Assembly: GCF_023715325.1 (NCBI RefSeq)
Contig: NZ_JAMBNX010000005.1
Location: 62,001 to 126,000, forward strand
From: Agromyces mediolanus
GTDB taxonomy: Bacteria > Actinomycetota > Actinomycetes > Actinomycetales > Microbacteriaceae
DNA: 64,000 nucleotides
Direction of reading: 5' to 3'
The notes under the pieces were generated by a model. It was given only the letters and a program-made list of their open reading frames with translations, made no database searches and was not told where the DNA came from. The translations under genes and the position numbers were made by a program. Positions 32,247-40,993 of this stretch are shown in pieces (position 1 is the stretch's first letter; every line of letters starts with the position of its first letter).

Positions 32247-35200
32247 ATGTCTCGAACCCGATCCATCTGGGCTGCCGCCGTCACCGCGCTGCTCGCCCTC
32301 GTCCTCGGGCTGCTGAACCCAGCAGCAGCCTTCGCCGGTAACGACGGCATGCTGAACACCGCCCTCACCGCGAAGAACGCCGCCGTGTACTCCGGCGACG
32401 CGCTCGTGTACGAGGCGCAGCTCAGCTGTTCCGACCCGGCGGACTGCACCGACGTCACCCTGCACTTCTCGAAGCCGGTCGGCGTCAAGCCCGGCGCGAA
32501 AGGCACCGTCACCAAGCCGTACCCGCCGGGGGTCAGCTCGGTCACTGCCAACGAGGACGGCACCGTCGACGTCGCCTACTCCGCCACCGCGGCCGGGCTC
32601 GTGTCGCAGCTGACGATCTCCTGGCCGACCGAGAACCTGACCACGCTGCCCGGCGACCAGACCACGACGATGACTGTCACCCAGCCCGGGCAGCCCGATG
32701 TCGCACGTGAGGCGACGATCGCGCTGCTCGCCGGCAGCGAGATCCGACTGCGGAAGTCGGGCGCGGCCACCACGCTGCCCGATCAGGCCTACACCTACAA
32801 CCTGGACCTGGGGCTCTCGTATCTCGACCCGGTCAACAAGCACGGCGGCCTCACCTTCACCGACGCGCTGCTCGTCGATCCGCTTCCCGACGGCGCAGTC
32901 TTCGTGAGCGCCAACGGCGGCGGGGTCTACGACGCGCAGACCCACACCGTCACGTGGCAGATCGGGAACTTCGGCGCCGGCGACCAGCGGCAGGTGACGG
33001 TCACCTTCCCCGCCCCCGCCGACGGCGGCGAGGCCGAGTACCTGAACACCGCCACCCTCAGCGGCCTGCAGCTCGGCGCGAGCGAGCGCACGAGCGTCGA
33101 CTCGAGCTCGCCGGTGACGGTGCGCGCCGACGCGGCGGACTACCGGGTGACCGCGGAGAAGCACGGGACGCCGTTCATCACCGACGGCGTGCAGCACTTC
33201 GAGATCATCGTCACCAACCGCAGCAACGTGGCCGCCGACATCCGCGTCACCGACCCCATCCCCGACGGCGTCGTCGTGACCTCCGTCGACCGCGGCTACT
33301 ACGGGGCCTCGCCCGGCAGCACCATCGAGTTCGGCTACGCCGACGGCACCACGAGCGGCCCGCTCGACTTCGACGTTCCGAGCGTCGCCGTGCCCGGCGG
33401 TGCGCCGCGGGTCACCACGGTCACCGTCGTCTTCCACCAGCTGCCGGTCAACCGGACGGCCAGCGTCTACCTCTACACCGTGGCGGACTGGGAGGCGATC
33501 GGCGACCGCACCAGCCTGACCAACTGCGCCACGATCGAGACCATCGCGACCGGCGAGGAGCAGCAGGAGTGCGCGCGGATCGAGGTGTCCCCGGTGCCGG
33601 TGCCCTCGCCGGGCATCGGCAAGGCCGCCGACCAGACTCCGGTCGGTCCGGGCGGCACGATGACCTGGACCCTCTCGATCACGAACTCGGACAACAACCC
33701 GACCCCGCTCATGCCCGTCGTCTACGACAACATCCCGAACCAGCTGGAGTACGTGCCCGGCTCGCTCCGGCTGACGCCGGGCGCGGGGGACTACTGCCTG
33801 CCGGCCGCGGACTTCGACGAGGAGATCCTCGACGGATGGAACGCCGATCACGGCCTCCAGTACGACGACCGCCGGGCCGTGACCGTGCGGTGGACCTACA
33901 CGGGCACCGCCGGGCTCGTGATCCCGCCGTGGCGGCCCGCGTGCGCGTACGAGTACGACACCGTCGTGAAGCCCGGCATCGTGAGCGGCTCGTACACCGG
34001 GAACAGCGACTCCGGCAGCTTCCGGGGCAACGATGCGACCATCTTCGACCGCGATCGCCGGATCCCCGCCTCGCCCTACGCCTGGCTGAACGATCTCTAC
34101 GACATGGACGGCGACGGCGACACGACCGAAGAGGCGCCGCGCGTCGCCGCCGACTTCTCGGTCGCGGACTCGGCGGCGGCGTGGATCGAGAAGCACGTCA
34201 CCGGCGACCAGGACGGCGGCCACTGGTTCGACTCCGCCGAGAAGCAGGGCAAGCGGGCCGAGGTCGGCACCTCGACCCCCGGCGGCACGGTCTCCTACCG
34301 GGTGCGGCTCGGCAACCTCGGCAACCGCGATCTGACGAAGCTCGTCGCCTACGACCTGCTGCCGCTCCCGGACAACCACGGCATCACGAACGGCCGCTAC
34401 GCGCAGGACCCGCCGGGACGGGGCAACGAGTGGACGCCGAGCATGACCGGCCCCATCGAGAACCCCGCCCCCGACTCGCTCAGGATCACCTACTCCGTGA
34501 AGGCCGACCCGTGCCGCCCGGAGATGGACAACTCGGACGAGCACTCGGCGTCGTTCTTCTGCGACGGCCAGCAGGATCTGTCCTGGCAGACGGCCGAGGA
34601 GGTGGCCGACTGGTCGCAGATCCGCGCCATCCGCTTCGACTTCGGCGACCAGGTCTTCTCCGGCGGCGAGTTCGTCGACCTGGAGTGGACGATGGCCGCG
34701 CCGACCGCGCTCGCGGACGGCTCGCCGATCGTCGGTGGCGAGCGAACCTGGAACCGGATCGCGCTGGACTCGGTGCAGGCCGCCGACGGCTCGCCGATGC
34801 TGGCGGCCGAGGCGCCGTGGGTCGTCGACCGGATGGCCGTCCCCGCGGCGCCGACGGCACCCGCGGTCTCGATCGAGAAGTGGTCCACTGCGGACGGGTT
34901 CCCCGTGGGCGACTTCGACACCGCTCCCGGCAAGGGGGTCGCCGTCGGCGCGGCGACCGCGATCACGATGACGATCACGAACACCGGCGCCGAGGCGCTG
35001 CGCGAGGTGACGGTCGCCGACGGGACGCTCGACGGCCCGGCGATGACCGGGCTGAGCTGCGACTTCTCGCCGCTGGGCGGGCCGTCGTCCGGCACGAGCT
35101 GGGCGGGACCGTTCGAGGCGGGAGACGCCTTCGAGTGCACCGGCGAGGTGCCCGGGCTCGACGCGGGGGCCGCGCACGCGGACCGCGCGGCGGTCACCGG

Positions 35201-35402
35201 GATCGGCGTCGTCACGGGCGCGCAGGTGGAGGATGCCGACGACTGGCACGCGACGGCGTCGGAGCACGCCGCCCCGACGCCGCCGTCCAGCGGGCCGGGC
35301 GCACTCGCGCACACCGGCATCGCGCTCGGCGGGATCGGGCTCGCGGTCGCCGCGCTGCTGTTCGGCCTCGTGCTCGCCCGTCGCCGCCGCGCCCGCCCGT
35401 AG
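32247..35402 (+). CDS. LAxTG-anchored surface protein with DUF11/Ig-like modules
   Basis: 1051 residues. A signal peptide covers residues 1-30 (basic start, long hydrophobic core, 'AAAFAG' cleavage region). Beta-sandwich modules follow with conserved-repeat patterns: 'GGLTFTDALLVDPLPDGAVF', 'FEIIVTNRSNVAADIRVTDP', 'GGTMTWTLSITNSDNNPTPL', 'GGTVSYRVRLGNLGNRDLTK' and 'AITMTITNTGAEALREV', characteristic of DUF11/isopeptide-forming domains. An acidic 'DMDGDGDTTEE' loop may bind calcium. The C-terminus is LAHTG, a membrane helix and RRRRARP, a class E sortase-type anchor. It is monocistronic and followed by a terminator hairpin. A wall-anchored stalk or adhesin is likely; the ligand is unknown. Confidence 0.88.
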   Translation: MSRTRSIWAAAVTALLALVLGLLNPAAAFAGNDGMLNTALTAKNAAVYSGDALVYEAQLSCSDPADCTDVTLHFSKPVGVKPGAKGTVTKPYPPGVSSVTANEDGTVDVAYSATAAGLVSQLTISWPTENLTTLPGDQTTTMTVTQPGQPDVAREATIALLAGSEIRLRKSGAATTLPDQAYTYNLDLGLSYLDPVNKHGGLTFTDALLVDPLPDGAVFVSANGGGVYDAQTHTVTWQIGNFGAGDQRQVTVTFPAPADGGEAEYLNTATLSGLQLGASERTSVDSSSPVTVRADAADYRVTAEKHGTPFITDGVQHFEIIVTNRSNVAADIRVTDPIPDGVVVTSVDRGYYGASPGSTIEFGYADGTTSGPLDFDVPSVAVPGGAPRVTTVTVVFHQLPVNRTASVYLYTVADWEAIGDRTSLTNCATIETIATGEEQQECARIEVSPVPVPSPGIGKAADQTPVGPGGTMTWTLSITNSDNNPTPLMPVVYDNIPNQLEYVPGSLRLTPGAGDYCLPAADFDEEILDGWNADHGLQYDDRRAVTVRWTYTGTAGLVIPPWRPACAYEYDTVVKPGIVSGSYTGNSDSGSFRGNDATIFDRDRRIPASPYAWLNDLYDMDGDGDTTEEAPRVAADFSVADSAAAWIEKHVTGDQDGGHWFDSAEKQGKRAEVGTSTPGGTVSYRVRLGNLGNRDLTKLVAYDLLPLPDNHGITNGRYAQDPPGRGNEWTPSMTGPIENPAPDSLRITYSVKADPCRPEMDNSDEHSASFFCDGQQDLSWQTAEEVADWSQIRAIRFDFGDQVFSGGEFVDLEWTMAAPTALADGSPIVGGERTWNRIALDSVQAADGSPMLAAEAPWVVDRMAVPAAPTAPAVSIEKWSTADGFPVGDFDTAPGKGVAVGAATAITMTITNTGAEALREVTVADGTLDGPAMTGLSCDFSPLGGPSSGTSWAGPFEAGDAFECTGEVPGLDAGAAHADRAAVTGIGVVTGAQVEDADDWHATASEHAAPTPPSSGPGALAHTGIALGGIGLAVAALLFGLVLARRRRARP

Positions 35403-35414
35403 CGGCTCGCACCG

Positions 35415-35444
35415 GGTCGGTCCCGCCCTTCGGCGGGGCCGACC
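35415..35444 (+). terminator. Hairpin after the surface-protein gene
   Basis: A 13-bp stem (GGTCGGTCCCGCC against GGCGGGGCCGACC, one G-T pair) with a CTTC loop lies 12 bases after the stop codon. No U-tract follows. Confidence 0.65.
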
Positions 35445-35510
35445 TCGTGGCGTTTCCAGCGCCGAGCGCATTTGTCCAACATTTGGCTCAATTCGGGGTA
35501 GGCTGGGCTG

Positions 35511-36212
35511 GTGCCAACGGTCTCCCACAACACCCCGCTCTCGGCGCAGCTGGCCGACGAGCTCCGCCGCCGCATCGCCGAGGGCGAATACGCGGTCGGC
35601 GCGCTCCTGCCGACCGAGGTCGAGCTCGCCGCCGAGTTCGCGGTGAGCCGCAACAGCCTGCGCGAGGCGATCCGCTCGCTCGTGCACGCCGGGCTGCTCG
35701 GCGCCCGCGCCGGCTACGGCACCTTCGTCGTCGCCGCCAGCGACGTCGCCCCGGCGCTCGCCCGACGCCTCGACCACGACCGGGCCGAGGACGTCGCCGA
35801 GGTGCGCCTCCTCCTCGAGCGCGAGGGTGCCCGGCTCGCGGCGCAGCGAGCCGGCGAAGCCGAGCACCGCGCGATCCTCGACGCGCTCGCCGCGCGCACC
35901 GCCGCCCAGACCGTCACCGAGTACGCCGACGCCGATGTGCGCTTCCACCGCGCGGTGCAGGATGCCTCGGGCAACGCGCTGCTCGCCGAGCTCTATCGCG
36001 GCGTCGGCGGCAACGAACAGGCCCTCGCCCCCCTCACCGGCCCCGAGGTCGATCTCGCCGCCCAGCGCGCCGCCTTCGGGCACGTCGACGACGCCCACGC
36101 CGAACTCGCCGAGGCCATCGTCGCCGGCGACGCCGAGGTGGCCGCCGCCGCCGCCGAACGCATGGTCCGGCTGGCCCACGAGCAGACCGGCTTCCCCGGG
36201 AACGCCCGGTGA
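35511..36212 (+). CDS. GntR-family regulator, FadR (FCD) type
   Basis: 233 residues with a GTG start. The GntR winged helix is at ~8-75 ('LADELRRRIAEGEYAVGALL', 'TEVELAAEFAVSRNSLREAIRSL', 'GYGTFV'). The helical FCD domain follows with the metal-binding Asp/His pattern ('DADVRFHRAV', 'HVDDAHAELAEAIV', 'MVRLAH'). The stop overlaps the start of the MFS gene by 4 nt, so the regulator and transporter are coupled and probably respond to the transported organic acid or anion. Confidence 0.9.
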   Translation: MPTVSHNTPLSAQLADELRRRIAEGEYAVGALLPTEVELAAEFAVSRNSLREAIRSLVHAGLLGARAGYGTFVVAASDVAPALARRLDHDRAEDVAEVRLLLEREGARLAAQRAGEAEHRAILDALAARTAAQTVTEYADADVRFHRAVQDASGNALLAELYRGVGGNEQALAPLTGPEVDLAAQRAAFGHVDDAHAELAEAIVAGDAEVAAAAAERMVRLAHEQTGFPGNAR

Positions 36213-37405
36213 GCGGCTCCGCCCGCGCCCTCAGCCCCGCCCTGGTGCTCGCCGGGCTCCTGCTCGTCGCGGCGAACCTCCGCGCCGGCATCACCACCGT
36301 CGGGCCGGTGCTCGGCGAGCTGCAGCACGACCTCGGGCTGGCCTCGCTCGAGGCATCCGTGCTCATCAGCCTGCCGCTCGTCGCCTTCGCCGTCGTCTCG
36401 CCGATCGCTCCGGCCATCGCGAGCCGGATCGGCCTCGAACGCTCCCTCGGCATCGCGCTGGCGGCCCTCGCCGTCGGGCTCGTGGTGCGATCGCTGCCCG
36501 GCCTCGCGCTGCTGTGGATCGGCACCGCCCTGCTCGGCGTCGCCATCGCCGTGCTGAACGTGGTGCTGCCCGCCGTCGTGAAACGCGACTTCCCGAAGCG
36601 CATCGGCCAGGTGACCGGCACCTACTCGGCCGTGCAGGCCGCCTTCGCCGCACTCGCCGCGGGCGTCGCCGTGCCCGTCGCCGGCGCCTCCGCCCTCGGC
36701 TGGCGACTGCCGCTCGGCATGTGGGCCGGCCTCGCGCTCATCGCCATCGCCGTGATGCTGCCGCAGTTCCGGCGCACCACGCACCTCTCGGCCCAGGATC
36801 TCGCCGATGCGGAGCACCCGGATCTCGCGGGCCTGCGCTCGCCCTGGCGTTCCGCGATCGGCTGGCAGGTGACCGCGTTCATGGGTTTGCAGTCGCTCGG
36901 CTTCTACGTGCTGATCACCTGGCTCCCCTCGATCGAGGCCTCGGCCGGCATCGACCGGGCGTCGGCGGGCCTGCATCAACTCCTGCTCAACGGGGCCGGC
37001 ATCGTGGGCAGCCTCGCCGCCTCGGCGCTCATCCCGAGACTCCGCGACCAGCGCTGGCTCGCAGCCGGCAGCTCGGCGCTCTTCCTCGGCTCGGTGCTCG
37101 GCGTGCTCGTCGCGCCGGCCCTGGCCGCGGTCTGGGCGATCGTCGCCGGCATCGCGGGCGGGTCCAACATCGTGATCGCGCTGAGCTCGTTCGGCCTGCG
37201 CACCAGCCATCACGCGCAGGCGGCGACCCTCTCGGGCATGGCGCAGTCGGTCGGCTACACGCTCGCCGCCGCCGGCCCGATCGCCGTCGGCCTGATGCAC
37301 GACGTGACCGGATCGTGGACGCCGCCCCTGCTCGTGCTCGCCGGGCTCGTGTGCCTGACGGTCGTATTCGGCTACCTGGCCGGGCGGGACCGCGTGCTCC
37401 GCTGA
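36209..37405 (+). CDS. MFS transporter, CynX/NimT type
   Basis: 398 residues from an overlapping GTG start; twelve membrane segments. CynX-type marks are 'LLLVAANLRAGITTVGPVL' in TM1, 'RSLPGLALLWIGTALLGVAIAVLNVVLPAVVKRDFP' in TM4 and 'FYVLITWLPSI' in TM7. Relatives carry cyanate, nitroimidazoles or small organic anions, often outward. It is coupled to the GntR-FCD regulator. The substrate is unknown. It converges on the serine hydrolase gene, with 28 GC-rich bp between. Confidence 0.88.
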   Translation: MSGSARALSPALVLAGLLLVAANLRAGITTVGPVLGELQHDLGLASLEASVLISLPLVAFAVVSPIAPAIASRIGLERSLGIALAALAVGLVVRSLPGLALLWIGTALLGVAIAVLNVVLPAVVKRDFPKRIGQVTGTYSAVQAAFAALAAGVAVPVAGASALGWRLPLGMWAGLALIAIAVMLPQFRRTTHLSAQDLADAEHPDLAGLRSPWRSAIGWQVTAFMGLQSLGFYVLITWLPSIEASAGIDRASAGLHQLLLNGAGIVGSLAASALIPRLRDQRWLAAGSSALFLGSVLGVLVAPALAAVWAIVAGIAGGSNIVIALSSFGLRTSHHAQAATLSGMAQSVGYTLAAAGPIAVGLMHDVTGSWTPPLLVLAGLVCLTVVFGYLAGRDRVLR

Positions 37406-37433
37406 TCGGGCGGGCGGGCGGGCGGCGGAACGC

Positions 37434-38942
37434 TCAGCGGGCTGCCGCCCGACGGCGGGCCCGGGCGTAGCTCGCGGCGCGGCACACGAGGGCCGCGAGC
37501 CCGAACCCGACGCACACCAGGCCGAGGATCGCGGCCATCGGCAGCAGCCACAGCGTCACCACCCAGTTCGTGACGAGCCCGGTGTTCGCGTTCATCAGCA
37601 TCGGCAGCAGCGCCCCGCCGACGACGATCGCCGCGATCGGGAGCAGCCGCAGCACCACGAGCGGCCGCCTCGCGAACACCCGGCGCCGGGCCCAGCGCGG
37701 CGCCCGCACGATCGCCAGGATCAGCAGGATGCCGATCACGATCGTGAGCGCGAGCAGCACGGCGTTCAGCGCGGTGAACGGGTTCTCGATCGGCAGCACC
37801 GGGTCGCCCGTGACCGTCGCGAGGAGGTTGGCCGACAGCTCGCCCGGCGAACCGGCCGCATTCGTCAGCACGACGACGGCGGTGCCGTCGCCGGGGGCGA
37901 AGACCACGTCGCCCGTCCAGGTCGCGAGCGTGCCGCCGTGGCCGACGAGGGGAACACCGGAGGGCGTGCGGCGATCCTGCCAGCCGAGCGCGTAGCCGTC
38001 GCTCCCGGCGGTCGCCTGGTGCAGGGTCGCGAGCGAGTCCGCGCCGAGCAGTCCGATCGTCGCGCCGGTGTTGAAGCGCATCCAGCGCACGAGGTCGTCG
38101 AGGGTCGAGATCACCCCGCCGTTCCCGGCGCACAGCCCGGGCATCTCCGGCACGTCGACGGCGAATCCGAGCACGACCTCGTAGCCGTCGGCCACGCCGG
38201 GGACCTCGTCGGAGCAGCCCTCGGTGGCGAGCGTGTCCGTCATGCCCAGCGGGGCGAACAGCTCCGTCTCGAGGAACTCGTCGAACGGCTGCCCCGCGAC
38301 CACCTCGACGAGGCGCGCGGCGATCGCGTAGTTCGTGTTGTGGTACTCGAACTGCGAGCCCGGGTCCCACGCGAGGTGCCGATTCGCCAGCCGTGCGACC
38401 GCTTCCTCGGCGCTTCCGGCCGGCGGCAGCGCGTACTCGTCGTTGGTGCGGATCGAGAGCCCCGAGCGGTGCTGGAGCAGCTGCCGCACAGTGATCTCGC
38501 CGGCGCGGGGATCGTCGAGCCGGAACTCGGGCAGCAGCTGCGCCACCGGGTCGTCGAGCCCGAACTCGCCGCGCTCGACGAGGAGCATCACCGCGGTCGC
38601 CGTCATCGACTTGCTGATCGAGGCGATCCGGAACGGGGTGCTCGCACTCACCTCCCGCCCCTCGCCGTCCTGCCCGCTCGTCACGCGCTCGACCCCGGTG
38701 TCCGTGATGATCGCGGCGGCGGCCCCCGGGGTGCCGTACACGGCGCGGTAGTCCTCGACGAGCTGGGTGGGGGAGGGAGCGGATGCCTCGGGCGAGCCGT
38801 TCGACGCGAGTGCGGCCGGGGCGGCCCCGGCGGCGCCGGCGGCCCCGGCGGCGCCGACGGCGAGCAGTAGCCCGGCGACGGTCGCGGCGGCGAGCCTGCG
38901 CGGGCGGGAATGGGCGGATCTGCGGGGGAGAGGCCGATGCAT
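37434..38942 (-). CDS. Membrane-anchored serine hydrolase, class C beta-lactamase fold
   Basis: 502 residues. A signal peptide (Arg-rich start, Ala/Gly-rich core to ~45) is followed by the beta-lactamase/penicillin-binding fold: SxxK in 'RIASISKSMTATAV' (~residue 110), YxN in 'FEYHNTNYAIAA', and a 'GHGGT' third motif. The C-terminal ~150 residues have four membrane helices ('AVLLALTIVIGILLILAIV' and others), so the enzyme domain is outside the membrane. Members of this group are peptidases, esterases or D-amino-acid hydrolases more often than true beta-lactamases. It diverges from the two-component system at 39031 and may be its target. Confidence 0.86.
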   Translation of the reverse strand: MHRPLPRRSAHSRPRRLAAATVAGLLLAVGAAGAAGAAGAAPAALASNGSPEASAPSPTQLVEDYRAVYGTPGAAAAIITDTGVERVTSGQDGEGREVSASTPFRIASISKSMTATAVMLLVERGEFGLDDPVAQLLPEFRLDDPRAGEITVRQLLQHRSGLSIRTNDEYALPPAGSAEEAVARLANRHLAWDPGSQFEYHNTNYAIAARLVEVVAGQPFDEFLETELFAPLGMTDTLATEGCSDEVPGVADGYEVVLGFAVDVPEMPGLCAGNGGVISTLDDLVRWMRFNTGATIGLLGADSLATLHQATAGSDGYALGWQDRRTPSGVPLVGHGGTLATWTGDVVFAPGDGTAVVVLTNAAGSPGELSANLLATVTGDPVLPIENPFTALNAVLLALTIVIGILLILAIVRAPRWARRRVFARRPLVVLRLLPIAAIVVGGALLPMLMNANTGLVTNWVVTLWLLPMAAILGLVCVGFGLAALVCRAASYARARRRAAAR

Positions 38943-39030
38943 GCCAGGAACGGTATGCACCGCGAGCGGGCGCGACATCACCCCGCGGGATGAGGCGGGC
39001 ATCCGCCGATCGTGGGATCGTTGCGGCAGC

Positions 39031-40212
39031 ATGCATCCCGATCCCGCGTCCGCCGCCCACCCCGCCGCGCAGCCCGGCCGGGGGTGGCGGCGTGCCGCGC
39101 TCGTGGGCCACCTCGTGCTGGCTCCGGCCTCGGTCGCGGTGATCGTGCTGATCGCCGCCAGCGGCGGCGGCACCTGGCTCGTCGGCGCGACCGTCGCGGT
39201 CACCGTGGCACTGCACGTCGCGGTCGGGCTCGCGGGTCGGTTCCCCGACGCCGGCTTCGCCCTCTCCGCCGCGGCCATGGTCGCGCTCGTCCTGCTCCCC
39301 ATGCCCGGCTGGTCGCCGAGCCTGCTGCCCTCGGCCGGCTGCTTCCTCCTCGTCCTCTGGCGCGAGGCGGAACTCGGTGCGCGCACCCGGCGGCTCGTCG
39401 CGCTCGCCGTCGGCCTCCTCGGCGTCGTGCTCGCGGAGCTCGTCGCCGTCCGACGCTCGGTCGACGTGGAGCCCACGTGGATGCGGCTGACCGAAGGGGT
39501 GCTGCTCGCCGGCACCGTCGTCGGCATCTGGTTGGCGGCCATCGCGGCCACCCGGAGACGCGAGCGCGCGGCATCCGCCCAGGCCGCCCGCATCGACGAG
39601 GCCCGCCGGGCCGAGCGGGCCGGCATCCGCAGCGACCTGCACGACGTCATCGCCCACTCGCTCACCGTGATGATCGCGCGAGCCGAGGCGGCGGCGCTCG
39701 CGACCGTCGACCCGGGCGCCGAGACCGAGCTGCTCGAGATCGCCGAGTCGGGCCGTGATGCGCTCGACGGCCTGCGGGCGATGCTCGCGGTGCTCGACGC
39801 CGACCCGGGCGCGACGTCGGGACTGCCGCTGTCGCTCGAGGCCCTGCCGACGATGGTCGCCGCGGCCTCCACCTCCCTGCACACGGTCGAGCTCGTCGAG
39901 GAGGGCGAGCGCCGGACGCTCTCGCTGCGGGCCGAGCTCGCGCTGGTGCGCCTCGTGCAGGAGGCGATCACGAATGCGCTGCGGCACGTGCAGCCCCCGC
40001 TCGCCGTGCGGGTGCGCCTCCGCTGGGAGGCGGACCGGGTCGGCGTGGTAGTGCAGGACGACGGCGGGAGCGGGCCGCGCCGGGCGCGCGGCTCGGGCTC
40101 CGGGCTGTCCGGGGTGCGCGAGCGAGTGCTCGCGGCGGACGGGACGTTCGAGGTGACGGAGGACGGCGGATGGCGGCTCGAAGCGATGCTCCCGGTGCGG
40201 GAGAGACGATGA
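39031..40212 (+). CDS. Two-component sensor histidine kinase (HisKA_3/DesK-like)
   Basis: 393 residues from the ATG at 39031. Four to five membrane helices occupy ~20-180. The dimerisation/phospho-acceptor segment is 'IRSDLHDVIAHSLTVMIARA' (HisKA_3 histidine in 'DLHDVIAHSL'). The ATPase domain has 'LVQEAITNALRHVQP' (N box), 'DDGGSGPRRARGSGSGLSGVRERV' (G boxes). It has no periplasmic sensor domain, as in LiaS/DesK-type membrane-stress sensors. It overlaps the response regulator by 4 nt. A role in sensing envelope stress is inferred from the topology and the neighbouring beta-lactamase-fold gene. Confidence 0.9.
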   Translation: MHPDPASAAHPAAQPGRGWRRAALVGHLVLAPASVAVIVLIAASGGGTWLVGATVAVTVALHVAVGLAGRFPDAGFALSAAAMVALVLLPMPGWSPSLLPSAGCFLLVLWREAELGARTRRLVALAVGLLGVVLAELVAVRRSVDVEPTWMRLTEGVLLAGTVVGIWLAAIAATRRRERAASAQAARIDEARRAERAGIRSDLHDVIAHSLTVMIARAEAAALATVDPGAETELLEIAESGRDALDGLRAMLAVLDADPGATSGLPLSLEALPTMVAAASTSLHTVELVEEGERRTLSLRAELALVRLVQEAITNALRHVQPPLAVRVRLRWEADRVGVVVQDDGGSGPRRARGSGSGLSGVRERVLAADGTFEVTEDGGWRLEAMLPVRERR

Positions 40213-40889
40213 GACCGGTGCGGGTGCTGCTGGCGGAGGACCAGGCGATGCTGCGCGGGGCGCTGCGTGCGCTGCTCGAGGCCGACCCGGAGATCGAGGT
40301 CGCCTTCGACGTGGGCGACGGCGCGGCCGCCGTCGAACTCGTGCGCGCGCACCGCATCGACGTGGTGCTGATGGACCTGCGGATGCCTCGTCTCGACGGC
40401 GTGCGCGCCACCGCCGAGATCACTCGGCTCGCGCCGACCACCCGGGTGCTGGTGCTCACCACCTTCGATGCCGACGAACTCGTAGTCGCCGCGATCCGTG
40501 CGGGTGCGTGCGGCTACGTCACGAAGGACATCCGCCCGGCCGCGCTCCGACAGGCGGTGCTCGACGTCGCCGACGGCAGCGCGGCGCTCGCTCCCGGGGT
40601 GGCCGAGAAGGTGATCGGGCTGCTGCGGCGAGCGCCCGTGGCGGACCCCGACGCGCTGGCCCCGCTCACCGCGCGGGAGCGGGAGATCTTCGGGCTCATC
40701 GTCGCCGGGCGCTCGAACGACGAGATCGGCGCCACGCTGCACCTCACGAGGAACACCGTGAAGACGCACGTGCGGGCCGTGCTCGGCAAGCTCGGCCTCC
40801 GCGACCGGGTGCACGCCGTGATCTACGCCTACGAGCACGGGGTCGCCCCCCGCGACGGGCTCTTGAGTTCCCCTCGCGTCTCGCCCTAG
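40209..40889 (+). CDS. NarL/LuxR-type response regulator
   Basis: 226 residues. The receiver domain has the acidic pair 'LLAEDQ', phospho-acceptor Asp in 'VVLMDLRMPRLDG', 'LTTFD' and 'GYVTKD' (lysine). The LuxR-type helix-turn-helix is 'PLTAREREIFGLIVAGRSNDEIGATLHLTRNTVKTHVRAVLGKLGLRDR'-like in layout near the C-terminus. It is coupled to the kinase at 39031 by a 4-nt overlap and is the output of that system. Its DNA targets are unknown; the divergent hydrolase gene is a natural candidate. Confidence 0.92.
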   Translation: MRPVRVLLAEDQAMLRGALRALLEADPEIEVAFDVGDGAAAVELVRAHRIDVVLMDLRMPRLDGVRATAEITRLAPTTRVLVLTTFDADELVVAAIRAGACGYVTKDIRPAALRQAVLDVADGSAALAPGVAEKVIGLLRRAPVADPDALAPLTAREREIFGLIVAGRSNDEIGATLHLTRNTVKTHVRAVLGKLGLRDRVHAVIYAYEHGVAPRDGLLSSPRVSP

Positions 40890-40993
40890 GCTGCGATCGG
40901 GCGCGCGACGGCGGCGAACACGCCGCCGGATCCGGGGGGATGCGGTCGGCAGCGTCTGCCGCGACGGCGCGGCACCGCGGAGTCGAGGTCGAC

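Noticed and set aside
32226..36179. A 1317-codon open frame on the minus strand opposite the surface protein and GntR genes
   Set aside because: It is Arg/Gly/Asp-rich, has no recognisable domain, spans the terminator and two promoters, and mirrors third-position GC of the plus-strand genes; a shadow frame.
32954..37470. Long plus-strand frames overlapping surface protein, GntR and MFS genes
   Set aside because: Only the last ~400 codons (36209-37405) encode a real MFS protein; the rest is a shifted reading of the other genes.
37434..38942. Antibiotic-resistance beta-lactamase
   Set aside because: The SxxK/YxN/HGG set with four C-terminal membrane helices fits the broad serine-hydrolase group; nothing shows beta-lactam specificity.
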